Positions 1 to 6,455 of a stretch of 10,975 bases of DNA are shown here, piece by piece. The notes under the pieces are model-generated. The model saw nothing but the letters and a program-made list of their open reading frames with translations. It ran no database searches and had not been told where the DNA came from. Made by a program: the position numbers and the translations under genes. The stretch is from Candidatus Borrarchaeota archaeon (lineage in GTDB: Archaea; Asgardarchaeota; Sifarchaeia; Borrarchaeales; Borrarchaeaceae): the NCBI GenBank assembly GCA_016840645.1, contig JAEORY010000093.1, positions 1-10,975 of the forward strand, written 5' to 3'. How positions within the stretch are numbered: the first letter of the stretch is position 1; every line of letters starts with the position of its first letter.

Positions 1-327
1 TGTAGTTTTGCGAACGACGATAAATAGATGTCCATAGAGCTATGGTCAACTTCTTTTTTTTACTATTACGTGCGTGTTTAGCCGATAAAGATCCAGTAGC
101 TAGCATTAGAATCAATTTCTGTATAAGAAAATTTCGAGAAAAACATGAATGTGGCAAAATCATCTATAAATGAAGATTAAAACAAGCAATTTTATGTCAA
201 CAACTGGCTATTAGAGATAAGACTTTGCCAAATGTCTTTTCTCTCAAAATAAATGATAAGTACGTTGGAACTATTTCAGATTCTAGGCACATTGAAGTCT
301 CTCTATGTTGTTCATTATCCTCGTTTC
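1..327. other. Left-edge intergenic region, no gene recognised
   Basis: This AT-rich stretch lies downstream of the stop codon of the minus-strand membrane protein ending at 328. No tRNA, Shine-Dalgarno-led ORF or repeat array was found. The only plus-strand frame here, starting near 225, runs into and overlaps the membrane-protein gene, lacks a ribosome-binding site and reads like a shadow frame. The one structured element is the hairpin plus T-run at 32-61, listed separately. Confidence 0.5.
32..61 (+). terminator. Hairpin plus T-run, possible terminator of a plus-strand transcript
   Basis: A perfect 5-bp stem, CCATA (32-36) with TATGG (41-45) and loop GAGC, can extend to six pairs if the loop shrinks to two bases. 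A run of eight T follows at 54-61. Archaeal transcription commonly ends at T-tracts, so this could end a transcript entering from the left. No gene is visible to its left, so the role is a guess. Confidence 0.25.
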
Positions 328-2289
328 TCAAAATTGAGAATCTGTCACGCGATAGACTTTTGCATTACCTTCTTCGAATACTAGAGTTAAATAATTTGTT
401 CTGCTAAAAGCATTATGATCAACCAAATAATAATTATCGAACATACGCCCCAGTTTCCGATCGGGAAGGATAATATGCGTTATGCCGTATCTGTTAATAA
501 TTGCTCTTGACTCTTCGCAATCAGGCTGATAGAATGCTTGTTTGCATTCAGTTTGCATAATACTCAGCTCTTGATCGCCGCTTTTATCAAAAAATGGTTG
601 ATTTCGAAAGAATATAGTCTTTCGTTCCGAGATGACAGGAACCCAATGACCGTTAAACGTCGGTGCATTAAGTATAAGCGCATCTTCAGGCGTATTATTC
701 TTTATCCAAGTCATAGCAGCAATATCAGAATGTGTTGCATATCCATGCCTGGGCCAAATCAGATAAAATCTCAAATAGAGCCAACCAGAATTACCTGCAT
801 CATTAGCAAGTTCAGGAGCTATATGAATAGGAAATAACGCACCAGTTATTAGTGAGAGTAGCAATAGGAAACTGGTTTTTAGATCCTTTCTCGATACTCT
901 TTTGCTTAATTTCATTAGATTCTTTCTTATGACTACTTTTGGATCTGCGAAAATTTTTTGCTTAACTAAATAATGCGTGAATTGGGCGGCTAGAACGGCG
1001 AATGGAACGATTGGACCATACCAAGCAAGACTGGGATTATATATATAAGATGTGACCCTCCACGGTAGAAATAATGACATGAAATCATCAATAACGCCGA
1101 ATACGGCGAAATCTATGATCATTAAGACCCAAGTTATTAAAAATACATCTCTTCTTTCCCGTCTGAAAGAAGAGAAAAACAACCCAATAACTGCAAAGCT
1201 AATTATAGTTGTTCCATTTTTAAAGGGCATTCGTCTAAACCATCTGATTTCAGGAACGCTTCCAAGCTGGCTATGGATGTTTGCACTAGTAAAGAGAGGA
1301 AATTGCAATACTACCCAAGGAAGAGTCAGTATGAATGCTATGCCTGGTATCATAAACATAACTATGTAATCTTGAAGATTTGGTGTCTTTCTTGAAAGCC
1401 ATATTGTAAGTAAGAAAGGTATTTCTGCCAGAATAAAGAATATGAAAGAATCTGGGTGAGAGAGACATAAAGCCGAAAGACTTAGCGCGGCAACAAAAAC
1501 ATTACCGATTTTGATAGAGTCAGTATTCAACACTCTGAAAAAGGACGAGACGCAAACCATTATGATCAATGCTCCAAGCACTTTTGTGTACCCAGAATCT
1601 GCTAAAGCATTGAATAGCCCTCTACCAATAATAAGAAAAATGCAAATGAGAATTCCGAGCCTATTATCCCCAAATTGCCGCCCTACACTTAAAGCAGCAG
1701 GAAACACCATTAACCAGAGAAAATAAGCAAGTCCCATCATTGCATAATTGATTGGTAAGAAAAAAAGATCAGAAAGAAAAGCAGTTAAAATAAAGAAACC
1801 TGGAGAATACAGCCATCTGACTTCTGGGTAGAAAGGACCAAGATTATTTAGTGTCCCTCCCATTCGCACTGTAAGTGCTAAATAACCAAATCCTTGAGCA
1901 TCAACATCGGCTGGGATTTCTATTGACGTTAAAGTCCAGATCGCGAAGATTACAAGAAGAATTAAAAAAACAATAAAAAATAAAACCTCTTTTGTCAATT
2001 TGATCTTTATAATTGTTTTAGAATCCGCCTTGAATTTGCATGTTATAGAATAAATTCCCAACAGAATCATGCCGGTGACAGCGTACACCCATAAGATAGA
2101 AAAAAACGAATATCCCCACAAAGACGAAATACTAGAAGAAATCACAACAAAAAGAGAGATCCCGATTCCCGGTGCTAAAAGCATCCTATCCACAACTTTA
2201 ATGTCAGTGAGTGTTGAAAGCAGCAAAAAACCGGGAAAAATAAGCAATGAAAGCGTCAACCATATAGCTAGTATAACTTCAATCATCAT
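328..2289 (-). CDS. Polytopic membrane protein, probable GT-C-fold glycosyltransferase
   Basis: This roughly 653-residue protein has about a dozen hydrophobic segments followed by a C-terminal soluble domain of some 150 residues. After the fourth membrane segment, a loop carries a paired-acid motif (IPADVDAQGFGYL, D near residues 128 and 130). GT-C enzymes (PMT, STT3/AglB, ArnT types) carry metal- or substrate-binding acids in an early extracytoplasmic loop, so the fit is good. The C-terminal domain has MTWIKNNTPEDALIL and later ITHIILPDR, an arrangement shared with the other membrane protein at 2517-4259. By family logic it would transfer sugar from a polyprenyl-phosphate donor outside the membrane; donor and acceptor cannot be told. 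The longest frame begins at 2313, but I choose the ATG at 2289 because this ATG lies next to the stop of the upstream 64-residue gene (2279-2281) and overlaps it, suggesting translational coupling. An ATG at 2286 is equally possible. A multi-spanning protein of other function cannot be excluded. Confidence 0.6.
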   Translation of the reverse strand: MMIEVILAIWLTLSLLIFPGFLLLSTLTDIKVVDRMLLAPGIGISLFVVISSSISSLWGYSFFSILWVYAVTGMILLGIYSITCKFKADSKTIIKIKLTKEVLFFIVFLILLVIFAIWTLTSIEIPADVDAQGFGYLALTVRMGGTLNNLGPFYPEVRWLYSPGFFILTAFLSDLFFLPINYAMMGLAYFLWLMVFPAALSVGRQFGDNRLGILICIFLIIGRGLFNALADSGYTKVLGALIIMVCVSSFFRVLNTDSIKIGNVFVAALSLSALCLSHPDSFIFFILAEIPFLLTIWLSRKTPNLQDYIVMFMIPGIAFILTLPWVVLQFPLFTSANIHSQLGSVPEIRWFRRMPFKNGTTIISFAVIGLFFSSFRRERRDVFLITWVLMIIDFAVFGVIDDFMSLFLPWRVTSYIYNPSLAWYGPIVPFAVLAAQFTHYLVKQKIFADPKVVIRKNLMKLSKRVSRKDLKTSFLLLLSLITGALFPIHIAPELANDAGNSGWLYLRFYLIWPRHGYATHSDIAAMTWIKNNTPEDALILNAPTFNGHWVPVISERKTIFFRNQPFFDKSGDQELSIMQTECKQAFYQPDCEESRAIINRYGITHIILPDRKLGRMFDNYYLVDHNAFSRTNYLTLVFEEGNAKVYRVTDSQF

Positions 2290-2473
2290 TTCCCTTACCC
2301 GCCCTGAAGTCAAGTATTATATGATCCCTCTTAAGATTGATAGCAGTTATGATATCTTCGGCTTCTTTTTCAAGGTCCCCTAACCGTGACATGCGTTCAC
2401 TGTAGTTCTTGGCTTCTTCTTCGCTATTAAAATTAATTTCAAGAAGTTTTTTTTCCTTAAAGTGCCAATTCAT
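2279..2473 (-). CDS. Small charged helical protein between two membrane proteins
   Basis: This 64-residue soluble protein is rich in Glu and Lys and probably mostly helical (residues about 15-50, EEEAKNYSERMSRLGDLEKEAE), with a short coiled-coil look and no membrane segment. I do not recognise a family. The frame opens upstream at GTG 2485, but that GTG sits inside AGGTGACT, a good Shine-Dalgarno site. The ATG at 2473, eight bases after AGGTGA, is therefore the likely start. Its stop overlaps the start of the downstream membrane protein, and it lies 43 nt after the stop of the upstream one, so it is probably co-expressed with both. It could be a small partner or regulator of the glycosyltransferases; that is inference from position only. 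Confidence 0.6.
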   Translation of the reverse strand: MNWHFKEKKLLEINFNSEEEAKNYSERMSRLGDLEKEAEDIITAINLKRDHIILDFRAGKGNDD

Positions 2474-2516
2474 TTTACGAGTCACCTAATTAATAAAATG
2501 CTATTGTTTCGATGGT

Positions 2517-4259
2517 TTACGCTTTCAATCTGTAGATTTTCACCAAATCATTGACATAAACGCGCTCAAAATAGTCTTGGTTTTCGAATTTGTCCACCCC
2601 ATCACCATATTGTTGCAGTTCATCGGGTCCAACGTAAATATAAGAGATGGGATATGCTTGTATTAGTACCAAAGCGTGTTGAACGTCTTGTGAGGCATAG
2701 ATGAGGTCAATATCGGATCCAATTCTAACGAATTCCTGATAATCAATTCCCCGTATGAGGAAATGTCCCTGTCTATTTAAGAGGACTCTTCTTTGCCCGA
2801 TATCTGCGACCCATGAATGCCCTCTCCCGATCCTAATAGGTTCTTTTGCGATCTTTGTAGCTTCGATATCGGTATAGTGATAGGTCAAGAACACGGCATC
2901 AAGTTCGGTATTTTCACGTATCCAGAGGAGGGCGGTATATTCCTGTTCTTGCACGGCATAGACGGTTTGGGCTGTAGACAGATCATTTACAACATAGCCG
3001 TTGATATACACCATTCTAAGAACAGATAAGGAACAGGCAATAATCAGTAAGGGAACTCCATAACGTCTGAACAAGTGCCATGGGGTGGACCATTTAGTTG
3101 GAGTGGGAGGTGTGAAATCAAGGATTTTCACGAGTCCTAAACTGGCAAACATGTAGAAGGGGACGTTGAGTAATAAGGAAAAGATATGATTATTGGCTAA
3201 TAGCAGGACAGAAATAGTTGATTGAACTTGCATAGCAATTACTGCAACATTAGCCAACAGAAGAGCAATAACCAGCCATAGATAGAGGAAGTTTCTGGTC
3301 TTTTTTTCTTTCATTGGATAGAAGAGTATGCCAATAATCATAAACATAAAGGCGATTCCAAAAAGTGAGGTGTAATAGCTAGGTGGTATGTATCTGCCGG
3401 GATTTACTACCATGCTGCCTGTTATCGTTCCAGAAACTGATTCAAGTAATAATTGAATAGCAAATACTGGTATTATAGCGAGATGTATCAAGAAGTATTT
3501 CAGGATATTGTTCAGAGACTGTTTGAAGTACACCAAAGCCATTATTGATAGAACAAAGAGTTCGATCGCCATCCCAGGGGAACTGTTAATCAGTACTCCG
3601 AGTACAACGCCATTGAAAACCAGATATTTACTCTTATTTGATTTTATAAAGGAGTTGAGAAAATAAAAATAGAAATAGAAAAGCCCGATACCAAGAGTTC
3701 TCGATAAAGGTCTAAAGAGGTTTACGCTGATCAATAAGCTGTAAAAGAAGAAGGTGTCAATCATGCAGAAATAATAGGGAAAGAAGTCAATAGTTCGAGG
3801 TAATCCAAAGAATGGGAATAAGACAGTGATCCACCCATATCCGCCGGAAAAAAGCACGAAGAAAGTGGTATAGAACGCTATTCGTTTATTGTTGAAGAGT
3901 GAAGAGACCATAATGTAACTGGTTAAGCCAACAAAGATAGTTAGAACAATAGAAAAGAATCTAAAAGCCTGAAGAACCGGAGTACCTGAGATTCTTACGA
4001 AGATGGCAATCAGTAAAGAGAGTGCTATAGGATAATTAGTTGAGGCGCCAGCAATCATAGGGTTTTGAACAGGCCAGCCTCCTCTTAACATTTCTATGGA
4101 ATAAATTAGGTGCTCGGGAACATCGTAAGTCCTGCTCCAGCCGTTAATGATAAAATCGCCCTGATAGAAGGCATAGTCGTAAAAATGTGCTATAAAACTG
4201 ACACAGGCGCTGGCTACGATAAGTAAAAGCACATATTTATCGTATTTCTCTAATTCCAT
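2517..4259 (-). CDS. Polytopic membrane protein, probable GT-C-fold glycosyltransferase
   Basis: This 580-residue protein has one N-terminal membrane segment (about 9-27), then a large external loop with TYDVPEHLIYSIEMLRGG (D46, E49, H50). About ten more membrane segments and a C-terminal soluble domain of some 150 residues follow. The loop acids right after TM1 match the GT-C layout (PMT/STT3-like). The soluble tail has ALLWIRENTELDAVFL and ends with YIYVGPDELQQYG then VKIYRL. This ending resembles archaeal and Chloroflexi YYY/DUF2298-type membrane proteins as I remember them. The longest frame starts at ATG 4325, but the ATG at 4259 has GAGGA seven bases upstream. The TATA element near 4346 would place transcription start near 4320, downstream of that longer start. 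First gene of a three-gene minus-strand unit. Likely role: sugar transfer from a lipid carrier on the outer membrane face; substrate unknown. Confidence 0.62.
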   Translation of the reverse strand: MELEKYDKYVLLLIVASACVSFIAHFYDYAFYQGDFIINGWSRTYDVPEHLIYSIEMLRGGWPVQNPMIAGASTNYPIALSLLIAIFVRISGTPVLQAFRFFSIVLTIFVGLTSYIMVSSLFNNKRIAFYTTFFVLFSGGYGWITVLFPFFGLPRTIDFFPYYFCMIDTFFFYSLLISVNLFRPLSRTLGIGLFYFYFYFLNSFIKSNKSKYLVFNGVVLGVLINSSPGMAIELFVLSIMALVYFKQSLNNILKYFLIHLAIIPVFAIQLLLESVSGTITGSMVVNPGRYIPPSYYTSLFGIAFMFMIIGILFYPMKEKKTRNFLYLWLVIALLLANVAVIAMQVQSTISVLLLANNHIFSLLLNVPFYMFASLGLVKILDFTPPTPTKWSTPWHLFRRYGVPLLIIACSLSVLRMVYINGYVVNDLSTAQTVYAVQEQEYTALLWIRENTELDAVFLTYHYTDIEATKIAKEPIRIGRGHSWVADIGQRRVLLNRQGHFLIRGIDYQEFVRIGSDIDLIYASQDVQHALVLIQAYPISYIYVGPDELQQYGDGVDKFENQDYFERVYVNDLVKIYRLKA

Positions 4260-4339
4260 CCCAATTCCTCGGGTTAGATTCAGATAGAGTGTATTTTTCC
4301 AAAAACACTTTGCTAGAATGTTCATATCTGTAGAACTTT

Positions 4340-4352
4340 AGTCTATAAAGAC
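4340..4352 (-). promoter_or_regulatory. TATA-box promoter of the glycosyltransferase unit
   Basis: The minus strand reads CTTTATAGAC, a good archaeal TATA element. It lies about 88 bases upstream of the chosen ATG at 4259. Transcription would start near 4320, giving a leader of about 60 nt that contains the GAGGA ribosome-binding site. It also argues against the upstream ATG at 4325. Confidence 0.4.
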
Positions 4353-4506
4353 TTCTGTTTGAAGAGAGTTAGTAGGTAGAGGAATTCCAGATCAATTTAA
4401 AATGTTTCGTAAGGCTCGAAGGAAAGTGAATCATCATAGTCAATAGAGAAGAATGATGAAAGAAACAGTGGGAGGGCCCGGTGGCTATTCACCACACAGA
4501 ACAGAA

Positions 4507-4639
4507 TGGACCCGGCGGGATTTGAAATCGCGAGTTTCCAGGAATCTGAAAACTTCCCGCGGCCTCCTGGCTGCAAACCAGGCGCTTTTGAAATGGATGC
4601 GAAATTGCACCGGAATACTTCCAACTGAGCTACGGGCCC
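4507..4639 (-). tRNA. tRNA-Ala(UGC) with two non-canonical introns
   Basis: Exons are 4639-4618, 4586-4556 and 4526-4507, giving a 73-nt mature tRNA. The acceptor GGGCCCG pairs with CGGGTCC and includes G3:U70, the alanine identity pair. The anticodon stem CCTGG/CCAGG holds loop TTTGCAG (UGC). The T-stem is GCGGG/CCCGC with loop TTCAAAT. Intron 1 (31 nt, 4617-4587) lies between positions 22 and 23 in the D-arm. Its BHB helix is TGGA/TTCA with bulges AG^T and AA^A, and an internal GGTGC/GCATC hairpin follows. Intron 2 (29 nt, 4555-4527) lies between 53 and 54. Its helix is CGCG/CGCG with bulges GG^A and AT^T, plus a 9-bp stem AGTTTTCAG/CTGGAAACT with loop ATTC. There is no anticodon-loop intron and no encoded CCA. 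Removing both introns restores a fully paired cloverleaf, so I am confident this is a working gene and not a pseudogene. Confidence 0.93.
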
Positions 4640-4682
4640 ACAGATAACGCTATGAGACAGCCGATGCAATGCTGTAAATGAG

Positions 4683-4787
4683 GGCCGGGACCGGGAATTG
4701 AACCCGGGTCGAGGGAGCCACAATCCCTTAGGATACCACTACCCTGGGGGATGAACGAGCATGAAACTCGATTCATTCACCCCGGCC
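4683..4787 (-). tRNA. tRNA-His(GUG) with an intron between positions 9 and 10
   Basis: G-1 (4787) is encoded and pairs with discriminator C73 (4683), the hallmark of tRNA-His. The acceptor is GCCGGGG with TCCCGGC. The anticodon stem AGGGA/TCCCT holds loop TTGTGGC (GUG), and the T-stem is CCGGG/CCCGG. Exon 1 ends at 4778 (position 9) and exon 2 starts at 4744 (position 10). The 33-nt intron is 4777-4745. Its BHB uses the acceptor strand itself: GGGG (4-7) pairs with CCCC in the intron, with bulges TG^A and CA^G. The internal hairpin is ATGAA/TTCAT then CGAG/CTCG with loop TTTCATG. The spliced D-arm has A14, G15, G18, G19 and A21 in place; 13-22 is a U-U mismatch. CCA is not encoded. It sits 43 nt upstream of tRNA-Ala and may be co-transcribed with it. 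Confidence 0.92.
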
Positions 4788-4892
4788 ATACTTACCCCAG
4801 CCATATTTTTTGTACAAATTTTCGTTTAAGAGTATAACTGTGGTATGAGTTGTGCGATAAAAACTTTTTGGATTTACCAATGCTAAGAGTGG

Positions 4893-5065
4893 TGCGGGGG
4901 ATGGGACTTTCATTCCAACGGCTTACCGTCAAGAATTCGAACCCACGCAGACTTCTGCGAACCCTAGGTGGTCTAGTGATCCCCTACGTCAATGGGTATC
5001 TTAAAACAGGCATAAACGGAGTTACCCTAAGCCCATCGCCTTTGACCTGGCTCGGCAACCCCCGC
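4893..5065 (-). tRNA. tRNA-Leu(UAG) with two clear introns and a third insertion in the variable arm
   Basis: The acceptor GCGGGGG/CCCCCGC with A73 is followed by encoded CCA (4892-4890). The D-arm GCC...GGC and anticodon stem ATGGG/CCCAT with loop CUUAGGA give anticodon UAG. Intron 1 (28 nt, 5025-4998) is at the canonical 37/38 site: BHB helix CTTA/TAAG, bulges GG^G and AT^A. The T-stem is GTGGG/CCCAT. An intron of 29 nt (4935-4907) lies inside the T-loop between 59 and 60: helix TTCG/TGAA, bulges AA^T and AG^T, internal hairpin ACGG/CCGT. The variable region is about 31 nt too long. Archaeal tRNA-Leu consensus (T-NNN-GTAG-NNN-TGC) predicts mature T-GAC-GTAG-GTC-TGC, which makes 4983-4953 the insertion. 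An alternative excision of 4991-4959 uses an ACCC/GGGT helix and leaves GCAG-AAGT-CTGC. With three removals the mature RNA is 83-85 nt, right for a long-arm Leu tRNA. Confidence 0.9.
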
Positions 5066-5093
5066 ACAGCAAATATATTAAGGTGTGATATGG

Positions 5094-5168
5094 TGCTCCG
5101 GCCGGGATTCGAACCCGAGTCAAGGGGTCGAAAGCCCCTTATGCTTGGCCGGACTACACCACCGGAGC
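5094..5168 (-). tRNA. tRNA-Glu(UUC), intronless
   Basis: This is an uninterrupted 75-nt cloverleaf. The acceptor is GCTCCGG/CCGGAGC with discriminator A. The anticodon stem AGGGG/CCCCT holds loop CTTTCGA (UUC), and the T-loop is TTCGAAT. CCA is encoded at 5093-5091. It is the first tRNA of the minus-strand cluster and lies only 28 nt upstream of tRNA-Leu, so a shared transcript is likely. Confidence 0.97.
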
Positions 5169-5199
5169 AAACCATTAATGAAGTGAGAACTGTGATAGG

Positions 5200-5212
5200 G
5201 TTTTAAATGCCT
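5200..5212 (-). promoter_or_regulatory. TATA-box promoter of the tRNA cluster
   Basis: The minus strand reads AAAGGCATTTAAAACCC, a TATA element (ATTTAAAA, 5208-5201) preceded by a purine-rich BRE-like stretch. It lies 33-40 bases upstream of the 5' end of tRNA-Glu, the spacing expected for an archaeal stable-RNA promoter. No equally good element was seen before Leu, His or Ala, which fits co-transcription. Confidence 0.55.
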
Positions 5213-5344
5213 TTCTCTCTTGGCGATAATGTTATGCACACCACATCCTAATGAATCAAGGGAACTTCTAACAAAGGACGTCTAAACTTGATGTTGAACA
5301 GAGGCTTAAAACTCGTTTTGTGAGAAAGATGGTAGAGGTAGAGT

Positions 5345-6163
5345 TTACAAGAGATAGATAAGGAGAGTATCAAAGCCAATAGAGCGTATTCGTTTCCAAT
5401 CTAATTTAAGATAGGGGATAAACTTCTTATGGATCATTGCTTGGAAGTTTGAATGTCCTAACTCATTTCGTAGGGCGTTAAAACTCGTTAGTAAAATGTC
5501 TTTCAGGACATTAACGGTATTATTAGTGAGTTCAAATACATTAACCCGCAAGATATCAATGGATCCATCGTCGCTTACGATCTTCGATAACTCAAGGTCA
5601 TCCTTAATAAGATCGAAAAGCTGTAGTTTGAGAGTATCAAAGATGGCGGTTTTTCGTTGCGCCTCATAACATCCAACAATTTTGCACAGCAGAGACATTA
5701 CATGCTGACAGACTTCACATATATCCATAAGATTTGCAGCATCTGTGATTTCGGAGAGTTGTATCCAATCATTGACCAATTCATCGACAATTGGATGAAA
5801 CGTTTCATAAATGCCTTCAAATTCTTTAACCTTGAATTTTTCTTGCCAATATTTAGTAAAAACTGGAAATTCGAAGAAGAAGGAGTTTTTAATAACGTTT
5901 AATTGAGCCTTTAGTTGGGGGACAGAATCATCTTTATCACCAGCGATGATAAATAAAAGGTCGTAAGAGTAAATATAAATCCATTTCAAATCACCCATTT
6001 CAATGCTATCAATGCCTGTTTCGCCAAGTTCTGCTTCTGCAAAAGCATATAGACCAGTAAGAAAAGCAGAGAAAAGATCTGGGTCTATATCTATAGTACC
6101 ATATCGTTTATGAAACAAACGACGACCGCGATCTTTTTCTACAACCCATATATTTTGAATCAT
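5345..6163 (-). CDS. Longin-like domain protein with helical C-terminal region
   Basis: This 272-residue soluble protein starts at ATG 6163 with GAGGG seven bases upstream. Residues 1 to about 130 read as a longin-type profilin-like fold. A first strand (IQNIWVVEKDRGRRLFHKRYG) leads to an FSAFLTGLYAFAEAELG helix (31-47). The SIEMGDLKWIYIYSYDLLFIIAGDKDD hairpin (53-79) and a final helix (PQLKAQLNVIKNSFFFEFP) follow. This order matches longin/roadblock-related proteins of eukaryotic trafficking (MON1/Fuzzy, SRX and similar), which are unusually numerous in Asgard archaea and are thought to partner small GTPases. Residues about 135-272 are mostly helical, with three Cys in MDICEVCQHVMSLLC, and match nothing I know. 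It appears monocistronic. No GTPase gene lies in the window. The fold call is from pattern only; a bacterial-type sensor domain is the main alternative. Confidence 0.55.
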   Translation of the reverse strand: MIQNIWVVEKDRGRRLFHKRYGTIDIDPDLFSAFLTGLYAFAEAELGETGIDSIEMGDLKWIYIYSYDLLFIIAGDKDDSVPQLKAQLNVIKNSFFFEFPVFTKYWQEKFKVKEFEGIYETFHPIVDELVNDWIQLSEITDAANLMDICEVCQHVMSLLCKIVGCYEAQRKTAIFDTLKLQLFDLIKDDLELSKIVSDDGSIDILRVNVFELTNNTVNVLKDILLTSFNALRNELGHSNFQAMIHKKFIPYLKLDWKRIRSIGFDTLLIYLL

Positions 6164-6455
6164 TCGATACCCTCTTTAAGGGCTGCTGGTTGAATATTCT
6201 GAGGCTCTTTTCAAAACAGATTTGAAGATTCAGTTCTCTAATATTCATATCCGTCAGCTTATGAGTTAAATGTTTTGAAGTCATTAAGAAAGTCGGTATA
6301 AAAAAGAGAAGTATTGATATATGTTAACTTAAAGATTCCCCGACTATAAATATAGAGTATCGTGTCAAAAAGAACGCTGAGAGAAAGGTAAGAACTACAA
6401 GACAAATTATTTTAGGAAAACCTCAACCTTTGGGTTAATGAAAGAGGGTTTGTAA
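6164..6455. other. Intergenic region between longin-like and PLD genes
   Basis: About 290 bases without a coding frame that has a ribosome-binding site. It contains an AT-rich nearly symmetrical TATA-like element, CTATAAATATAG (6347-6358), about 185 bases upstream of the longin-like gene. That is far for a direct promoter. No tRNA, C/D-box pair or repeat was recognised. Confidence 0.4.

Noticed and set aside
2285..2310. Methyltransferase motif I suggested by ILDFRAGKGND in the small protein
   Set aside because: The protein is only 64 residues, the motif is at its very C-terminus, and R replaces the needed glycine. No Rossmann domain can be present.
4474..4496. Repeated GGGCCC near both ends of tRNA-Ala as element ends
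   Set aside because: GGGCCC is a 6-base palindrome. One copy is part of the acceptor stem and no longer flanking similarity is present.
4740..4780. tRNA-His as a decayed pseudogene because its D-arm is interrupted
   Set aside because: The interruption has a clean BHB motif, and its removal restores conserved A14, G15, G18, G19 and A21 and all stems.
4397..5206. Several open frames across 4397-5206 on both strands
   Set aside because: They lie on top of the four tRNA genes and their introns, translate tRNA stems into Arg/Pro/Gly-rich text, and have no ribosome-binding site.
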